Shown here: piece after piece, positions 7,186-14,196 of the stretch
Numbering within the stretch: position 1 is the stretch's first letter
How the letters are laid out: every line of letters starts with the position of its first letter
Assembly: GCA_030604135.1 (NCBI GenBank)
Contig: JAUVWL010000001.1
Location: 186,001 to 250,000 of the forward strand
Direction: 5' to 3'
From: Burkholderiales bacterium
GTDB taxonomy: Bacteria; Pseudomonadota; Gammaproteobacteria; Burkholderiales; Burkholderiaceae_C
Length of the DNA: 64,000 bases
The notes under the pieces: model-generated
Told to the model about the DNA's origin: nothing
The model's database searches: none
The model's input: only the letters and a program-made list of their open reading frames with translations
Translations under genes and position numbers: made by a program

Positions 7186-9033
7186 ATGTCTTGGGCTGGA
7201 AAAATCCTCCGCGTCAACCTGACCGCGGGCACCGTCACATCCGAACCGCTGAACATGGAGTGGGCCCGCGCCTACCTGGGTTCACGTGGTCTCGCCGCCA
7301 AATACCTCACCACCGAGATCGACCCCAAGGTCGACCCACTGTCGCCGGACAACAAGATCATTTGGGCCACCGGCCCGCTGACCGGCACCATGGCCTCCAC
7401 CGGCGGTCGCTACACCGTCTCCACCAAGGGTCCGCTGACCGGCGCCATCGCCTGCTCCAACTCGGGCGGCTACTGGGGTGCCGAGCTCAAGATGGCCGGC
7501 TGGGACATGATCATCTTCGAGGGTAAGAGCGCCAAACCGGTCTACCTCTACATCAACGACGATGTGGCCGAACTGCGTGACGCCTCCCACCTGTGGGGCC
7601 AGAGTGTCTGGAAGACCGAGGAAGCCCTCAAGACCAGCCTGCAAGATCCCCTGCTGCGCATTTCCAGCATTGGAAAGGCCGGCGAGAACGGATGCCTCTA
7701 CGCCGCGGTGGTGAATGACCTGCACCGCGCCGCCGGTCGCTCGGGCGTTGGCACTGTCATGGGCAGCAAGAACCTCAAGGCCATTGCCGTGCGTGGCACC
7801 AAGGGCGTGGGCAACATCCGCGATCCGAAGGCCTTCATGGCTGCCGCCAAGGCCGCCAAGAAGGTGCTGGCAGACAACGCCGTGACAGGTCAGGGCCTGC
7901 CCACCTACGGCACCCAGGTGCTGATGAACGTGATCAACGAGGTCGGCGCACTGCCCACCCGCAACCACCGCGACGTGCAGTTCGAAGGTGCCAAGGACAT
8001 CTCGGCCGAAGCCATGGCCACACCGCGCGCCACCGATGGCAAGAAGCACTTGGTGACCAACCAGGCCTGCTTTGGCTGCACCATTGCCTGCGGGCGCATC
8101 TCCAAGATCGACGAGGGCCATTTCTCGGTGCAGAACAAGCCCGAGTACTGGGGTGCTTCCGGTGGTCTCGAATACGAAGCCGCCTGGGCCCTGGGTGCCG
8201 CCAATGGCGTCAACGACCTGGAAGCCCTGCAGTTCGCCAACCTGATCTGCAACGAAGAGGGCATGGACCCGATCAGCTTCGGTGCCACCATCGGTGCCGT
8301 CATGGAGCTGTATGAGATGGGCGTGCTGACCAAGGAGCAGATCGGCATCGAGGCACCGTTCGGCTCGGCCAAGGCCCTGTGCGAGCTGGCCGTCATGACC
8401 GCCCGCGGTGAAGGCTTCGGCAAGGAAATCGGCATGGGCTCCAAGCGCCTGACCGCCAAATACGGTCACCCCGACCTGTCCATGAGCGTCAAGGGCCAGG
8501 AGTTCCCGGCCTACGACGGTCGCGTGGTGCAGGGCATCGGTCTCGCCTACGCCACTTCCAACCGCGGCGCCTGCCACCTGCGCGGCTACACCATCGCTTC
8601 AGAAGTGCTGGGCATTCCGGTCAAGACCGAACCCACCGAGCACGAGGGCAAGCCCGAGCTGGTCAAGGCATTCCAGGACGCCACCGCCGCCTTCGACTCG
8701 GCCGGCATCTGTGTGTTCACCAGCTTTGCCTGGACCCTGGCCGACGTGGCCCCCCAGGTGCAAGCCGCCTGTGGCGAAGAGTTCACCATGGAGCAGCTCA
8801 ACCACATCGGCGAGCGCATCTGGAACATGGAGCGCGAGTTCAACAACGCCGCTGGCTTCACCAAGGCCGACGACAGCCTGCCCAAACGCCTGCTGACCGA
8901 AGCCGCCAAGACCGGCCCGGGCAAGGGCGTGGTCAGCAAGCTGCCCGAGATGCTGCCCAAGTACTATGAGGTGCGCGGCTGGGACAGCGAAGGCCGTCCG
9001 ACCGCTGACACCAAGGCTCGACTGGGCCTCTGA
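7186..9033 (+). CDS. aorB: Tungsten-type aldehyde oxidoreductase large subunit AorB
   Basis: A 615-residue catalytic subunit of the AOR family, which oxidises aldehydes to carboxylic acids at a bis-metallopterin tungsten (or molybdenum) site. The N-terminal AOR domain (about 1-205) has the usual GRYTVSTKGPLTG. The [4Fe-4S] ligands are Cys295, Cys298 and Cys302 (CFGCTIAC) and Cys509 (SAGICVF). GLEYEAAW and GACHLRGY are the conserved Glu and His neighbourhoods of the active site. AAGGAG stands nine bases before the ATG. The neighbours aorA and aorC place it in the three-subunit AorABC subfamily rather than the archaeal single-subunit type. Tungsten is inferred from family; sequence alone does not separate W from Mo. 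Confidence 0.93.
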   Translation: MSWAGKILRVNLTAGTVTSEPLNMEWARAYLGSRGLAAKYLTTEIDPKVDPLSPDNKIIWATGPLTGTMASTGGRYTVSTKGPLTGAIACSNSGGYWGAELKMAGWDMIIFEGKSAKPVYLYINDDVAELRDASHLWGQSVWKTEEALKTSLQDPLLRISSIGKAGENGCLYAAVVNDLHRAAGRSGVGTVMGSKNLKAIAVRGTKGVGNIRDPKAFMAAAKAAKKVLADNAVTGQGLPTYGTQVLMNVINEVGALPTRNHRDVQFEGAKDISAEAMATPRATDGKKHLVTNQACFGCTIACGRISKIDEGHFSVQNKPEYWGASGGLEYEAAWALGAANGVNDLEALQFANLICNEEGMDPISFGATIGAVMELYEMGVLTKEQIGIEAPFGSAKALCELAVMTARGEGFGKEIGMGSKRLTAKYGHPDLSMSVKGQEFPAYDGRVVQGIGLAYATSNRGACHLRGYTIASEVLGIPVKTEPTEHEGKPELVKAFQDATAAFDSAGICVFTSFAWTLADVAPQVQAACGEEFTMEQLNHIGERIWNMEREFNNAAGFTKADDSLPKRLLTEAAKTGPGKGVVSKLPEMLPKYYEVRGWDSEGRPTADTKARLGL

Positions 9034-9060
9034 TCCCAAGCCCTGGGGACTGAGCGCAAG

Positions 9061-9090
9061 AAGAAGCGGTCCCTGTGACCGCTTCTTTCT
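9061..9090 (+). terminator. Perfect 11-bp hairpin with T-rich tail between aorB and aorC
   Basis: AAGAAGCGGTC (9061-9071) pairs exactly with GACCGCTTCTT (9077-9087) around the loop CCTGT and is followed by TCTTT. It looks like a leaky intrinsic terminator or mRNA stabiliser inside the operon. It would favour aorA-aorB over aorC. Confidence 0.7.
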
Positions 9091-9112
9091 TTCCGAACTG
9101 GAGAACACGAAC

Positions 9113-10468
9113 ATGACCCATCACGTCATCCTTGGCGCCGGCCCGGCCGGTGTCATTGCGGCCGAAACCATCCGCAAGCACGCCCCGAACGACGCGATCA
9201 CGGTGGTCGGGGATGAAAACGAGTCGCCTTATTCCCGTATGGCCATTCCCTACCTGCTGATCGGCAAGGTCGGCGAGGAGGGCACACACCTGCGGCACAC
9301 ACCGGGGCATTTCGAGGCCCTGGGCATCAAGGTGTTGCGCGGGGTACGCGCCAAGTCGGTTGATGCGCAAGGCCGACGCATCGCACTGAGCGATGGCAAC
9401 ACCCTGTCTTTCGACAAACTGCTCATCGCCACCGGTTCGTCGCCCGCCACACCACCGATTCCCGGCATCGACGGGCCCGGTGTCCACAGCTGCTGGACGC
9501 TGGCCGACGCACGCGCCATTGCCGATCTGGCCAAGCCGGGAGCCAAGGTGTTGCAGATGGGCGCTGGCTTCATCGGCTGCATCATCATGGAGTCCCTGCA
9601 GCAGCGGGGTGTCGAACTGTCCGTGGTGGAAATGGGCGACCGCATGGTGCCCCGCATGATGGGGCCCACCGCCGGCGGCATGATCAAGGGCTGGTGCGAG
9701 GCCAAGGGCGTCAAGGTTTACACCGGCGCCAAGGTCGAGGCCATCGAGCGCGGGCCCGCCAAAGAGCCCGGCTTGCTGGGCAAGATCGCCGAGGTCGTCG
9801 GCATCGGTTCTTCGGAGCCGGCCGGTGGCCCCATGCGCGTGCGCCTGTCGACCGGGCAGACCCTGGAGGCCGACCTGGTCATCAGCGCCACAGGCGTGCG
9901 ACCCAACATCGCCTTTCTGGAGAACTCGGGCATCCGCTGCCTGGTGGGCGTGCTGACCGATGAACACCTGCAGACCAGCGTGCCCGGCATCTACGCCGCT
10001 GGCGACTGCGCAGAGGCCTTCGACAAGGTGTCTGGCAAGACCATCGTCAGCGCCATCCAGCCCAACGCCGCCGAGCAGGCGCGGGTGGCCGCCCTCAACA
10101 TGGTGGGGCAGACGGCCGAACTGCAGGGCGTGACGCAGATCAACGTGCTCGACACCCTTGGCCTGATTTCCAGCAGCTTTGGCAACTGGGAGGGCCTGCC
10201 GGGTGGTCAGCATGTGGAGCTGACCGACGAGGCCAACCACAAGCACCTGAGCCTGCAGTTCAAGGACGACCTCATGGTGGGCTGCAACAGCGTCGGCTGG
10301 ACGGACCACGTGGGCGTGATGCGGGGTCTGGTCGAAGGCCAGGTCAGGCTGGGTGAATGGAAGGACCGCCTGCTGGCCGACCCGACCCGCCTGATGGATG
10401 CCTACCTGGCATCCGCGCAAGGGCAGGGCCACTGGAGCGGCGCGGCCGACGAGCGGCGGCGGGCCTGA
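9113..10468 (+). CDS. aorC: FAD/NAD-dependent oxidoreductase subunit AorC
   Basis: A 451-residue two-dinucleotide-binding flavoprotein. The N-terminal FAD motif is ILGAGPAGVIAAE (about 5-17). The NAD site is LQMGAGFIGCIIME in the middle, and the closing FAD motif is GIYAAGDCAEAF. In AorABC this subunit couples aldehyde oxidation to NAD+ reduction. ATG 9113 has CTGGAG upstream, just past the 9061-9090 hairpin; the open frame upstream runs back into that hairpin and is not used. It is followed by a second terminator-like hairpin before the MoaD-like gene. Confidence 0.88.
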   Translation: MTHHVILGAGPAGVIAAETIRKHAPNDAITVVGDENESPYSRMAIPYLLIGKVGEEGTHLRHTPGHFEALGIKVLRGVRAKSVDAQGRRIALSDGNTLSFDKLLIATGSSPATPPIPGIDGPGVHSCWTLADARAIADLAKPGAKVLQMGAGFIGCIIMESLQQRGVELSVVEMGDRMVPRMMGPTAGGMIKGWCEAKGVKVYTGAKVEAIERGPAKEPGLLGKIAEVVGIGSSEPAGGPMRVRLSTGQTLEADLVISATGVRPNIAFLENSGIRCLVGVLTDEHLQTSVPGIYAAGDCAEAFDKVSGKTIVSAIQPNAAEQARVAALNMVGQTAELQGVTQINVLDTLGLISSSFGNWEGLPGGQHVELTDEANHKHLSLQFKDDLMVGCNSVGWTDHVGVMRGLVEGQVRLGEWKDRLLADPTRLMDAYLASAQGQGHWSGAADERRRA

Positions 10469-10489
10469 ACGTCCGTCCTGTCCTGGCAC

Positions 10490-10531
10490 AGGCCCCTTGC
10501 CCTTTCACAGGCCAGGGGCCTTTACTTTTTT
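10490..10531 (+). terminator. Intrinsic terminator after aorC
   Basis: AGGCCCCT (10490-10497) pairs with AGGGGCCT (10514-10521), followed by TTACTTTTTT. It should end much of the aorABC transcript before the MoaD-like gene, which has its own -10-like element at 10533. Confidence 0.7.
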
Positions 10532-10532
10532 G

Positions 10533-10538
10533 CACAAT
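10533..10538 (+). promoter_or_regulatory. Candidate -10 element of a leaderless MoaD-like gene
   Basis: CACAAT lies seven bases before the ATG at 10546, directly after the terminator T-run. No Shine-Dalgarno sequence is visible and the -35 is weak. Confidence 0.35.
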
Positions 10539-10545
10539 CTGGTCC

Positions 10546-10800
10546 ATGAAGATCACCTTCAAACTGTTTGCCACCCTGACCGATTACCTGCCGGCCGATG
10601 CGCGCCGCAGCAACCAGGTCGAACTCGATGTGGCACCCGACACACCCATCAGCCAGATCATCGAGCCCTTCGGTCTGCCTCCCAAGCTGGTCCATCTGGT
10701 GCTGGTCAACGGCAAGTACGTCGAACCCGATCAGCGCATGAGCGCCACCCTGTCCGAAGGCGATGTGCTGGCCATCTGGCCACCCATTGCCGGCGGCTGA
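10546..10800 (+). CDS. MoaD/ThiS-like small sulfur-carrier protein of the aor cluster
   Basis: An 84-residue ubiquitin-fold protein ending in the GG dipeptide (WPPIAGG). In MoaD this tail is thiocarboxylated to deliver sulfur for molybdopterin. AOR operons often carry their own MoaD paralogue, and in Aromatoleum the equivalent gene follows aorC. It probably serves the W-pterin cofactor of AorB, but no other moa or moe gene is in the window. It lies between a terminator-like hairpin and a small downstream gene. It appears leaderless. Confidence 0.85.
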   Translation: MKITFKLFATLTDYLPADARRSNQVELDVAPDTPISQIIEPFGLPPKLVHLVLVNGKYVEPDQRMSATLSEGDVLAIWPPIAGG

Positions 10801-10809
10801 AAGCGTTCT

Positions 10810-11118
10810 GTGCAGTCGTCCTACCCGGAAGCTTTCGAGCGCGACATGGCCACCAGCGAGGCCGAATGGATCGCGTCCTTGCCGCGCGCCATCGCTGCTG
10901 CACGAGCCAGCTGGCGCTTCGACGGTCCGCGGCAGGCTGTGGTCAGCCTGCCGTGTGGTCACCTGCTCATCAGCTGGGAGCCCTTGCCCGAGCGTCGCAT
11001 CGCTTTGCTGGTGATGAAGCGGCTGCTGGTGAGGTTCCGGTTCGAGGGCGCCGACGAGGGTCAACGTCTGGCGTTCATGAAACCCTTTGATCTCACCCTG
11101 CAACGGGGGGGCGGCTAG
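10810..11118 (+). CDS. Small conserved protein at the end of the aor cluster, function unknown
   Basis: A 102-residue soluble protein read from GTG at 10810, ten bases after the MoaD-like gene. No cysteine cluster or membrane segment is present apart from one PCGH. The C-terminal half is rich in Arg and Phe (RFRFEGADEGQRLAFMKPFDL). I do not recognise the family. Its tight position behind the MoaD-like gene suggests a role in making or assembling the aldehyde oxidoreductase, as with the last gene of other aor clusters, but nothing in the sequence proves that. Confidence 0.6.
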   Translation: MQSSYPEAFERDMATSEAEWIASLPRAIAAARASWRFDGPRQAVVSLPCGHLLISWEPLPERRIALLVMKRLLVRFRFEGADEGQRLAFMKPFDLTLQRGGG

Positions 11119-11176
11119 CCGGTTCTGCGCCTGCGTCCGTGCTCGACAAACTCGCCGACCGGGGGCATCATGCCCC

Positions 11177-11800
11177 ATGGACATGGCAGCCCATATGCTG
11201 TGGGTCGGTGCTGCGCTGGTGGCGCTGTCCCGGCGCACCAAAGTCTCTGCCGGCGCGGCACAACCGTCTGATGCGGCAGCGCCTGGGCTGGGTGTTGACA
11301 GGCGGCTGATCGGGCTGAGCCTCGGTTTTTCGATTCTGCCCGATCTGGTGCATCTGTTGCCAGTGTTTGCCTGGGCGCTGACCGGTGGAGGCTGGGGTGG
11401 GTTGCAGGCCTACGTCTTGGCGCTGCCGGGCCAGGAGCCTGACATGCCCTCATGGGCTGAGCAAGGGGCCCATCATCTGCATTGCCTGTTTCACAGCGGT
11501 CTGGTCCTGTTGGCACTCCACCTGGCGGTGCTGCTTGTCTGGCGATTGGAGGGGGGCAAGAGGTGGCGGCCGGCCGACCTTCCGAGGGGTCTGGCATGGC
11601 CCCTTTGGGCGTGGTGGTCACATGTGCTGATTGACGTATTGACCCACTCGGATGATTTCTATCCCTCGCCTGTGCTGTACCCGCTCACCTACGCCGGCTT
11701 TGACGGAGTGGCTTGGAACCGCCCCGGATTCATGGTGCTGAACTACGTGGCGCTTGGCCTGACCTGGGCCTGGCTGTTCAGACCCTGGCGCAAGCCGTGA
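11177..11800 (+). CDS. Membrane-bound metal-dependent hydrolase-like protein
   Basis: A 207-residue integral membrane protein with about four hydrophobic segments. It has a polar His/Asp signature WWSHVLIDVLTHSDDF and two more histidines (HHLHCLFHS), like the YdjM-type membrane-bound metal-dependent hydrolase family (DUF457-like). The substrate is unknown. I chose ATG 11177 because the hydrophobic segment starts there; the open frame reaches back into the previous gene. It runs convergently into the DUF5368-type gene, nine bases away. The family call is moderate. Confidence 0.55.
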   Translation: MDMAAHMLWVGAALVALSRRTKVSAGAAQPSDAAAPGLGVDRRLIGLSLGFSILPDLVHLLPVFAWALTGGGWGGLQAYVLALPGQEPDMPSWAEQGAHHLHCLFHSGLVLLALHLAVLLVWRLEGGKRWRPADLPRGLAWPLWAWWSHVLIDVLTHSDDFYPSPVLYPLTYAGFDGVAWNRPGFMVLNYVALGLTWAWLFRPWRKP

Positions 11801-11809
11801 CAGTGAAGG

Positions 11810-12169
11810 TCAGGTGTGTGACGCCTGTGCCTTATCGGACAACCATCCCATGATCGCATAAGTCAGGACGGTGGTCGCGACCAAGCCTACACCGTAGACG
11901 AGGGCAATCAGGAACCAGTCCGCCGGGCCACCGGCGTCGGTGAATCCGGACGACGACACCTGAGCCATGATGACCAGCGCCACCACACCGCCCAGCAGGC
12001 CCAGCAACTCAGCCCTCACCAGGCGCCGGGAGACGATGCCCCGCTCACGGACCAGCAGGGCGACAAACGCCGCGACAGCGAGCACAGCGGCCAGCAGCAT
12101 GACCCACAGCATGGGGCCGAGCATTTCCTGGAACACCGCCAGGAACACCATCGGATCGAGTTCTTTCAT
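11810..12169 (-). CDS. DUF5368-type membrane protein downstream of sulfide:quinone reductase
   Basis: A 119-residue protein with three hydrophobic segments (about 15-38, 53-70 and 84-107). The start MKELDPMVFLAVFQEMLGP is typical of a small family I know as DUF5368, function unknown. It lies 26 bases after the sulfide:quinone-reductase-like gene on the same strand and has GGAGAAAAG before its ATG. The two genes therefore form an operon, and it may be a membrane partner of that flavoprotein. The family name is from memory. Confidence 0.7.
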   Translation of the reverse strand: MKELDPMVFLAVFQEMLGPMLWVMLLAAVLAVAAFVALLVRERGIVSRRLVRAELLGLLGGVVALVIMAQVSSSGFTDAGGPADWFLIALVYGVGLVATTVLTYAIMGWLSDKAQASHT

Positions 12170-12195
12170 GTCTTTTCTCCGCTTCGTTCAGCTAC

Positions 12196-13557
12196 TCATG
12201 CGCGACCGCGCAGCATGCTCAGGTAGGTGGGCTTGAGGGCCATGGTCTTCATCACCCAGCTGATCCACAGCTCTTCGAGCGGGGCAATCACGCCGGGGAA
12301 GGACTGGATCAGGTTGTCCTTGTAGTCGAACTCGATCAGCATGGCCTGGCCGAGCCGGGTGATCAGAGGGCAGCTGGTGTAGCCGTTGTAGACCTCGTCG
12401 GAGGTCTTGCCCGCGATTTCGGCCACCAGGTGGTCAAGTGCCACCGGCACCTGCCACTTCACGCTGGCGGCCGTCTTGCCTTTGGGCACACCGGCAATGT
12501 CGCCCACCCCGAAGACGTTGGGAAAACGTTTGTGGCGCAGGGTGTCGCGGTCCACTTCCATCCAGCCGTCGGGTGCAAAGGGACCTTCGGTCCAGGGCAG
12601 AGGGCTGTTGCGGACCACCTCGGGCGCGCGCATGGGCGGCACCACGTTGATGAAGTCGTAGCCCTGTTCGGCGGTGCCGGTGGGTGTTCTGTAGGTGGCG
12701 ATGCGGCGGTCAAGGTCGATGGACTGCAACACATGTTCGTGGTTGACCTTCACGCCCCGGTCCTGATACAGCATGCGCACCTTCTCGGCCACGATGGGCA
12801 CACCGAACAGGCTCTTGCTCTGTGCCATGTAGATCAGCTCGGCCTTGCTCCGGTTGCCCGCGCGGCGCAGGCGATCGTCGGTGATGAAGGTGTATTTCAG
12901 GGGCGCGCCGGCGCACTTCATTTCACCCAGCGGGCGACCGAACAGACCCGTGCCGCCCTTGTCGACAAACGCCGACATGGCCTGCCAGGTGGCCGCCGCT
13001 CCTTGCGGGCTGTGGTAGATGCTGCCCATGCCGTTCTGGCCGATGCGGGCGGTGTCCATACCCTCAATGGCCGCGTAGTCCAGCTCCAGCCCAGTGGCCA
13101 CGATGAGGTAGTCGTAGGGCAGGGTTCGGCCACCGGCCGTCACCACCTTGTTGCCCTCAGGATCGATTTCCGCCACCGCTTCGCTGACCCACTCGACACC
13201 GCGCGGCACGTATTCGCGCGTCTGAGATACCACGTAGTCCTGTGGCTTGATGCCCGCCGCGACAAGGGTGAAACCGGGCTGGTACCAGTGTTCCTTGCGG
13301 CCGTCGATCACCGTGATGGTGGCGCCGTCCAGTGCCACGGCCAATCTGGACGCGGCGGTCAGGCCGGCCGCCCCGCCACCGGCGATGACGATACGGACCT
13401 GGGTCTTCAGGGGTGACTTGGCCTGCGCAGGGGCGCTGGTCAGGGCGCTGCCCACCGCGCCGGTGAGTGGCAGGGCACCCAGGCCTGCCAGAAGACGTCT
13501 GCGCATGGCATCCGCAGGCAGCTGGCTGCGTGAAAAGAGCTGGGGGTCGGGCTTCAT
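12196..13557 (-). CDS. Sulfide:quinone reductase-like flavoprotein
   Basis: A 453-residue FAD enzyme. A twin-arginine-like leader (MRRRLLAGLGALPL, about 18-31) precedes the FAD motif VIAGGGAAGLTAA. The SQR signature residues are Cys215 (KCAGAPLKY) and Cys396 (YTSCPLI), the pair that forms the trisulfide bridge. The third cysteine of type I SQRs is absent, so only two cysteines exist in the protein, as in the two-cysteine types. The second FAD motif is VFGVGDIAGVP. It likely oxidises sulfide to persulfide or polysulfide and reduces quinone at the periplasmic face. The upstream TACCCC-AA-GGGGTA element suggests control by a CsoR/CstR-family persulfide sensor. A flavocytochrome c flavin subunit is a less likely alternative. 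Confidence 0.8.
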   Translation of the reverse strand: MKPDPQLFSRSQLPADAMRRRLLAGLGALPLTGAVGSALTSAPAQAKSPLKTQVRIVIAGGGAAGLTAASRLAVALDGATITVIDGRKEHWYQPGFTLVAAGIKPQDYVVSQTREYVPRGVEWVSEAVAEIDPEGNKVVTAGGRTLPYDYLIVATGLELDYAAIEGMDTARIGQNGMGSIYHSPQGAAATWQAMSAFVDKGGTGLFGRPLGEMKCAGAPLKYTFITDDRLRRAGNRSKAELIYMAQSKSLFGVPIVAEKVRMLYQDRGVKVNHEHVLQSIDLDRRIATYRTPTGTAEQGYDFINVVPPMRAPEVVRNSPLPWTEGPFAPDGWMEVDRDTLRHKRFPNVFGVGDIAGVPKGKTAASVKWQVPVALDHLVAEIAGKTSDEVYNGYTSCPLITRLGQAMLIEFDYKDNLIQSFPGVIAPLEELWISWVMKTMALKPTYLSMLRGRA

Positions 13558-13598
13558 GGTGGTCTCCTGTGCATGCCGTCTGGGTGTTGCAGGCTATA

Positions 13599-13612
13599 TA
13601 CCCCAAGGGGTA
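13599..13612. promoter_or_regulatory. CsoR/CstR-like operator upstream of the SQR gene
   Basis: TACCCC-AA-GGGGTA is a perfect inverted repeat 42 bases upstream of the SQR start. On the minus strand it abuts the -10-like TATATA. G/C-tract palindromes of this form are the operators of CsoR-family repressors, including the persulfide sensor CstR. No CsoR-family gene is in the window. Confidence 0.6.
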
Positions 13613-13627
13613 CCGGCATCATGCCGG
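13613..13627. repeat. Second palindrome CCGGCAT-C-ATGCCGG next to the SQR operator
   Basis: Perfect seven-base arms around a single base, directly adjoining the TACCCC palindrome. It could extend the operator or form a hairpin in the DNA or the crcB transcript. Confidence 0.45.
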
Positions 13628-13640
13628 CAAAACAACGGGC

Positions 13641-13664
13641 AGACTTTGAGATTTGTCAAAGTCT
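13641..13664. promoter_or_regulatory. 9-bp inverted repeat between crcB and the SQR gene
   Basis: AGACTTTGA-GATTTG-TCAAAGTCT has perfect nine-base arms and a six-base spacer. It lies 84-107 bases upstream of the SQR start and 131 bases past the crcB stop. It may be a second regulator site or a hairpin; no T-run follows on the minus strand. On that strand it includes TTGACA. Confidence 0.45.
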
Positions 13665-13794
13665 CGGTCTGTGCAGGAAACGACCGGTGGCCATCGCGGT
13701 GGTCAGGCGCTCGACCAGCGATCGGGCGCAGGCTTCGGCGCCATGTCTGGTGATGGACGGTGTTGGCGCCGCGCCCTTTGTGGAGACGGTGCCG

Positions 13795-14175
13795 TCAGGT
13801 ATCCAGTACCGCAGTGGCGATCTTCATACCCAGCAAGGTGAGAGCCAGCGAGCCGACCAGGTGCAAGGCGGCGTTGGCGGTGGCCAGCAGCACCCGTCCG
13901 TGCTGCAGCATGGCCACGACTTCAACCGAGAAGGTCGAGAACGTGGTCAGTGCCCCCAACAGGCCAGTGACAATGAACAGGCGCCAGGCCGGGTCCAGCT
14001 GGGGCTGGCTCTGGAAGAACACCACGGCCATGCCCACCAGCCAGGCACCGACCCAGTTGGCCGCCAGTGTGCCCCAGGGCAACAGGGCCGCCGGCTGGTT
14101 CAGCCACAGCCCCAGTTGCCAGCGGGACAGGGCGCCCACGCAGGCGCCGATGCAGATGGCGATGGCAGTGAGCAT
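13795..14175 (-). CDS. crcB: Fluoride exporter CrcB (Fluc channel)
   Basis: A 126-residue four-helix membrane protein. It forms dual-topology dimeric channels that let fluoride leave the cell. Family signatures visible are GACVGALSRW near the N-terminus, GTLAANWVGAWLVG in helix 2 and the TTFSTFS phenylalanine-box region. The length is typical of single-domain CrcB. It starts 21 bases after rdgC on the same strand, so it is probably co-transcribed, and there is no room for a fluoride riboswitch directly upstream. Confidence 0.93.
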   Translation of the reverse strand: MLTAIAICIGACVGALSRWQLGLWLNQPAALLPWGTLAANWVGAWLVGMAVVFFQSQPQLDPAWRLFIVTGLLGALTTFSTFSVEVVAMLQHGRVLLATANAALHLVGSLALTLLGMKIATAVLDT

Positions 14176-14196
14176 GGTTGTGCCTGTTCAGGTGGA

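Noticed and set aside
14176-14196. Fluoride riboswitch before crcB
   Set aside because: Only 21 bases separate rdgC and crcB, too short for the riboswitch.
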